From Ficedula albicollis (lineage: Eukaryota; Chordata; Aves; Passeriformes; Muscicapidae), in contig NC_021686.1 of NCBI RefSeq assembly GCF_000247815.1, positions 10,514,746-10,578,745 of the forward strand: a DNA stretch of 64,000 nt, given 5' to 3'. The notes under the pieces are model-generated. The model was given only the letters and a program-made list of their open reading frames with translations, ran no database searches and had not been told where the DNA came from. Made by a program: the position numbers and the translations under genes. Shown here piece after piece: positions 59,101 to 64,000 of this stretch (position 1 is its first letter; each line of letters opens with the position of its first letter).

Positions 59101-62100
59101 TCATTTTGTCAACCAAAAAGAACCTTTGTCAAACCCCCACTGGCAAACCGGGAGGGGATAGATTGGGGAGAGGTATCTCACACCACTCCCTGCTTTTTTC
59201 CCACCTTTTCCCATCCGGGGTTTTGCTTTATGGGTGGGACAAGCATTGGGTTTTTCTGTCCTCTCCCTCTCCACGTGTTTCAGCAACTGTCCAGAGAGAG
59301 TGAAAGGAATAAGGGAAATGTTGCAGGAGAGCAGCAAGGCTGTAGAAAATGTATTGCCAGGGGCTGGGTCTGCTCAACAAAGTGCGATTACGCAATGGGA
59401 GGAGAAAACTGTTTGGCCAGAGAGGGGTTTCCAGCCAGGACTAATGGACCCCCAGGCTTGGTCACCTGGGATGGCCCCAAAGTGTCCCTGGCCCCTTTCA
59501 GGTGCTGGGGGTGCATTAAATGGCTTCTTCTGTCCAGCACATGAGCTGCTCTGAGGGGTTTTACAGTGCGAGGTCAATGGCATTGGTTTGCTCCATCCTG
59601 AAAGCAACAAACTCAGTGACAGCGCTGCCTGGCCCAATCTGAGGAGTCCAAACCTTTCTCCAGGGCCAAGCCCCTAAAGGAGACAGGGTTGTCCTCAATG
59701 TCAGCTCTTCCATTGCGGCTTCAGGAGGGGTGCACCTCTCTCAGCCCCTTCAGCTTCTGTGATGAGTGGCTGGGGTCACAGCAGCAGCTGACAACAGCCC
59801 TTTCCTCCAGGAAAAGGGTGGAGGCAGTTGGAGTCAGCATTTCATATGGCCTTGAGGACAGATGGGCTTCCCAGGGACAGACAGACGGTGTGGGGGGGAC
59901 AGGCTCTACTCCAAGTATGGGGACCTCTGGTTGGGGTTCCACAGCCTGGGAATGTGGCTCTCCCTTCCCTGCTTTTCTTTGGGCTGGCACTGCCCGAGCA
60001 CTGGGGTGAGCTGCCTTTGCCAGCCTGTGTCACATGAGCACCACAGGGAGTTTGCACAGAGCAGCTCCCTTCTCCCTAACCTTTCCACTAATGAGGAAGC
60101 AAATTCCTGGGATGGCTGCAGCGCTGGAAGGTCGGAGCCATCACAGCCTGACTGCCCCATGGCTCTGCCCATGGCCCCATCCTCCTTTCCCACATCCTTA
60201 GTGGTTTGGGGTGCAAAGAGGAGCTGGGAATGGGGTGCTCCAAGGAAATCTCCTGTCCAGGATGGCACCATTGGCTGGAAAAATGATGCACCACAAAGAA
60301 AGCTCTTGTTGAGCCCTGCCTACCGAACCGGTCATTAACTCTGCGTGAAGTGTTTGCAGGTCTCCAACACAGGAAAAAAAAAATCAAAAAAATCCCCAGA
60401 ACCCACTTGCAAATGCTGCTCATCTAATTAGGGTACCAGGAAAGGCTCATCTATCCTCATGTGTCCGGCATGTCCTCAAATGCACACGTGAAATCCGGGC
60501 CATCAAACACTCGGAGCCGGCGTCGCAGCGAGATGCTCCCGTCCGGAGACAGGTCTTTAAATCATCCCCGAGCTCTGGGAAAACTGCAGACAGCTCGAGA
60601 GCGGAAAATGAAAAGGCAAAACGTTGCTCCTGGAGCTCCTGCCCTGAATTATTTGCTCAGTTTCAATAATAAGTTACACACAAGCCAAACTGAAGCTGCT
60701 TAGATGGTTTTATGGGGAAAACCAGCCCGGTGGATGTTGTGGAGCAGTGCCTGGCCCCTTGGTCCTCCAGCCTTTGGGAACTGAAATGCTCTGGGAAGAT
60801 GGGTTGGGAAAAGAGGGGGGAAAATCCCTTTTTAAGGGGCTTTTGTGCAGTATGCAGGTGTGGGAGCTGAGATTAAAGCTTTTTATCGATTGTCCTGGAG
60901 CTGGAAGGGACAGTGGTGGTGGGGATGATGTTGCTCTGTCTCTTCTTTGCTGGCCCTGTTGCTCCCATGGGTGAATAACTGGCAGGCACCAGCAGGGAAA
61001 ACTCTGGGCTATTTCCCTGCCTTATTCTAGGCTAGTTGGACTAAATCTGGCTTGTTTAGGATGAATCACTCCAGCACTGCTGGTTGTGACCTGCTGGCCA
61101 CTGTGCTTGCTGAGCTTCTGCAATTCCTCTTTTATTGGTGAAAATGAGAAGTTGCTTTTTCTGCCCTTTTCTCTGGGATCACAGATTGCAGATAATGATT
61201 GCCTTAAACACAGGCTATTTCCCAGCTTGCTGGGGACGGGATTGCTGGGTGTTCAGTGCCGGTGGCACCAGGAGCCAGGCCAGCTCTGTGTTCACATGGT
61301 CCAACAAGCATCTTCACTTAACTCTGTAATTTAACTCTCCTTAATTTAACTTTCCCCTTTCTCAGCTTTATCTTTTCTAATGGAGCAGAGTGGATGAGGC
61401 CTTGCCACGAGCCATGCGTTGTGCCCTGCACAAAGGGCTCTGGGTTGGTTTCCACGTGTTTCTCATGGAAAGGCAGGATCCTGCTCTGTTGAGCTGCAAA
61501 GGATCCCATTTTTTCTTGTACCTGATTCTGTGAGGTGACATGGAGCACAAGGAGCTCACACTGAGTGCCTGTAGCTGAACACATCTCCCTGGATTTATTG
61601 GTTTCTGTTTGCTGCTTTTTCTCCCGTTTCCTTTCCATGGAATTATTTATAGCCAGGCCAACTCTGCTCCCACCCTCCTCTCCCTCCAACATCCCCAGGT
61701 GCTGCCTTGAGGAGGCAGGTAGCTTGTTCCCAGTGAAAGATGCTGTCAAGGCTTAGCCCAAGGGCACAGGTATAAAACTTCCTGCAGGAACAATGTGCTG
61801 CAGGAATTGTGCTGAACCAGCCAAACTGGGTGGTTCCAGGGGATCAACCAGGACTGCGCTGAGATGATCTCACCCGCTTGCTTCCAGCCTGATCCCACTG
61901 CTTGTGTAACTCAAACATGTTTTGTAGGGAAGATCTAACCTGGGGGTCCTTCTCCCTCTGGACTAAGCCAGGACCTGATTTTGGTGTTTCTGGCAATAGC
62001 AAAATATAAATTTTCCCCCACAGCTTCTTCTCTTTGTGACTTCTGTAAGAGTGGTGAGGATTCTGCTGATGCCAAGTCATGTCCCTGAGACAGCAGCAGG

Positions 62101-62127
62101 TCTGGGCACATGGTTAATTTTGTAGAT
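56105..62127. other. Non-coding sequence with a CpG-rich island near 58.2 kb
   Basis: About 6 kb with no recognised coding exon. The CpG-rich core at about 58020-58520 is listed separately. The rest is mixed GC-rich sequence with no identified repeat family. Confidence 0.45.
58020..58520. promoter_or_regulatory. CpG-rich island, candidate alternative promoter
   Basis: About 500 bp dense in CG dinucleotides (for example GCCGCGCTCAGCCGCGCCCG and GAATCGCCGGCCGGACCCGC). It lies where an alternative promoter of a downstream gene could be. Candidate donor-like GGTGCGTGCG occurs near 58344. There is no coding evidence. Confidence 0.35.
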
Positions 62128-62224
62128 GTCCTGGGGACATGGATTAGTGGTAGCCGTGGCAGTGCTGGGTTAACAGTTGGACTGGGTGATCTTAGAGACC
62201 TTTTCCAACCCTAATGGTTCTGTG
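62128..62224 (+). mobile_element. CR1 LINE 3' fragment
   Basis: Contains GGCAGTGCTGGGTTAACAGT, TGGACTGGGTGATCTTAGAG and CCTTTTCCAACCCTAATGG, then TTCTGTG, the 3' end typical of a younger avian CR1 subfamily. Plus strand, 5'-truncated. Confidence 0.85.
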
Positions 62225-63250
62225 TGGTGCAGAAAGGCAGGGAGGTCTCCAGGAACCCAAAGAGTGCCTCCACATCCACCTTGGGTCTGTCTGGACCCAG
62301 CAACCTTTCCCCCCAAATGGAAAATGTGCCTTTGGGGTAAAAAACCCCTACAAAACACATGAAAAAAATCAGTAGCTGTGATGCCATCTGTGCCTGCAGT
62401 GTGGCACAGCGGGGACAAGCTGTGCCCAGACTGCTGAGCACCTATGCCAGGGAGCTGAAAGAGGTGGCACGAGCCTTCCTCCTCATTTCTCCCCCTGGGA
62501 GAGGAATGTCCTGTTTCTCTTGGGAACAACATATCTCCTTGGCATCTCTCTCTGTAGAAGCTTTGATTTCTTTTCCAACTGCGGCTCTCTAGCCTCAACA
62601 GCATGTCTTGGATATTTTTTCTCCCACTGGTCCCTCTCCTGTTGATCCCAGGGGAAAGGCTGGTTGGAAACCTCTCCAGCAGCCCTGGCCAGAGGCAATG
62701 GAGGGCTGGGGGCAGCAAGTTGGCAGTTCATTTGTTTTCCTCGATGGGGTTTCAAAAAAAGTGATGGGCTGATGAGTTTGGAGTCTCAGGGGGGCAATTT
62801 CCCTGGCAGCATCCAAGTTGTGTCACCTCTCTGCTTGGCTCTGTGACGACAGTGTTGATTTGAATTCTTCCAACTTAAGACTGATTTAAATGATGGTGAA
62901 GTTGGGGGGTGGCGTGTGGGAGTAGAGCACTGAGCACTATTCTTTTTCGGTTGTCATATGCCTCCATAAAGACTTCTGCCTTGGGGATTTGCATAGATCC
63001 ATGGTCCAGATTGTGCTGCAAAACCCACCGGTGGTCCTCAAAGCTATGGCAACGCTTCAGTGCTGGCTCCCGAGGCAGATGAAGCTGGGAAGTTTAGGTG
63101 TGTTTGCAAGTCTTATGCCATGATTGTTCCTTTTGGGGTTTGGGGGATGCAGACAGGGCTTGGAGTGCAGCTGGGAGATCCCACTCCCCTCCTGACAGTG
63201 TTTCCCCTCCTCTGCAGCCCCATCCCCTGGGAAATGTCAGGCTGCATTTC
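62225..63250. other. Non-coding sequence before the ATTCC array
   Basis: Unique sequence with no recognised gene or repeat. It becomes a pentamer array abruptly at about 63245. Confidence 0.5.
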
Positions 63251-64000
63251 TATTCTATTCTATTCTATTCTATTCTATTCCATTCCATTCCATTCCATTC
63301 CATTCCATTCCATTCCATTCCATTCCATTCCATTCCATTCCATTCCATTCCATTCCATTCCATTCCATTCCATTCCATTCCATTCCATTCCATTCCATTC
63401 CATTCCATTCCATTCCATTCCATTCCATTCCATTCCATTCCATTCCATTCCATTCCATTCCATTCCATTCCATTCCATTCCATTCCATTCCATTCCATTC
63501 CATTCCATTCCATTCCATTCCATTCCATTCCATTCCATTCCATTCCATTCCATTCCATTCCATTCCATTCCATTCCATTCCATTCCATTCCATTCCATTC
63601 CATTCCATTCCATTCCATTCCATTCCATTCCATTCCATTCCATTCCATTCCATTCCATTCCATTCCATTCCATTCCATTCCATTCCATTCCATTCCATTC
63701 CATTCCATTCCATTCCATTCCATTCCATTCCATTCCATTCCATTCCATTCCATTCCATTCCATTCCATTCCATTCCATTCCATTCCATTCCATTCCATTC
63801 CATTCCATTCCATTCCATTCCATTCCATTCCATTCCATTCCATTCCATTCCATTCCATTCCATTCCATTCCATTCCATTCCATTCCATTCCATTCCATTC
63901 CATTCCATTCCATTCCATTCCATTCCATTCCATTCCATTCCATTCCATTCCATTCCATTCCATTCCATTCCATTCCATTCCATTCCATTCCATTCCATTC
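63251..64000. repeat. (TATTC)6 then (CATTC)144+ array, runs off the window
   Basis: Six TATTC units (63251-63280) switch sharply to CATTC, repeated 144 times without interruption to base 64000. The minus strand reads GGAAT, the simple repeat of human satellites II and III. The true length is unknown because the window ends inside it. The three minus-strand open frames encoding repeated MEWNG are artefacts. Confidence 0.97.

Noticed and set aside
63265..63998. Three overlapping minus-strand frames encoding MEWNG repeats
   Set aside because: Artefact of the GGAAT pentamer, which is open in all three minus-strand frames.

Overview
The window looks like a gene-rich, GC-rich piece of a bird genome, probably a small chromosome. 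This is inferred from short introns with ordinary GT-AG splice sites, several 3'-end fragments of CR1 LINEs (the dominant avian retrotransposon) and a probable avian endogenous retrovirus LTR. It is not bacterial or viral, and there is no operon or CRISPR array.

The only gene I can prove is MAP2K3 (dual-specificity MAP kinase kinase 3, MKK3), on the plus strand. Nine coding exons between 989 and 6931 join in frame to 292 residues plus a stop codon. This is the complete kinase domain and C-terminal tail. The N-terminal exons lie before base 1. A 3' UTR follows, with a proximal poly(A) signal at 7973 and a distal one at 9507.

From about 9.5 kb to the end I find no convincing protein-coding exon. 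In mammals the next gene after MAP2K3 is KCNJ12 (Kir2.2), whose coding sequence is a single exon preceded by non-coding exons. I propose, at low confidence, that a segment ending at a strong splice donor (47981) is a KCNJ12-type 5' non-coding exon and that the coding exon lies beyond 64000. Other candidate regulatory DNA includes an RFX X-box cluster (20116-20245), MEF2-type sites (17626, 44096), a consensus TATA box (30901) and CpG-rich islands near 13.7 kb and 58.2 kb.

The striking part of the window is its repeats. It holds a perfect 356-copy TCC array (1,068 bp), a 513-base run of C, two further C runs of 73-74 bases flanked by A or T runs, and about 62 copies of TTTCC. It also holds a 554-bp decamer minisatellite and, running off the end, at least 144 perfect copies of ATTCC, the simple repeat of human satellite II/III. 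A perfect 871-bp tandem duplication has its right-hand edge inside a CR1 element, and a probable solo LTR carries a 138-bp direct duplication upstream of its TATA box. I see no unknown gene system. The best leads are the long pure tracts, which are either remarkable non-B DNA or assembly artefacts, and the candidate regulatory elements.
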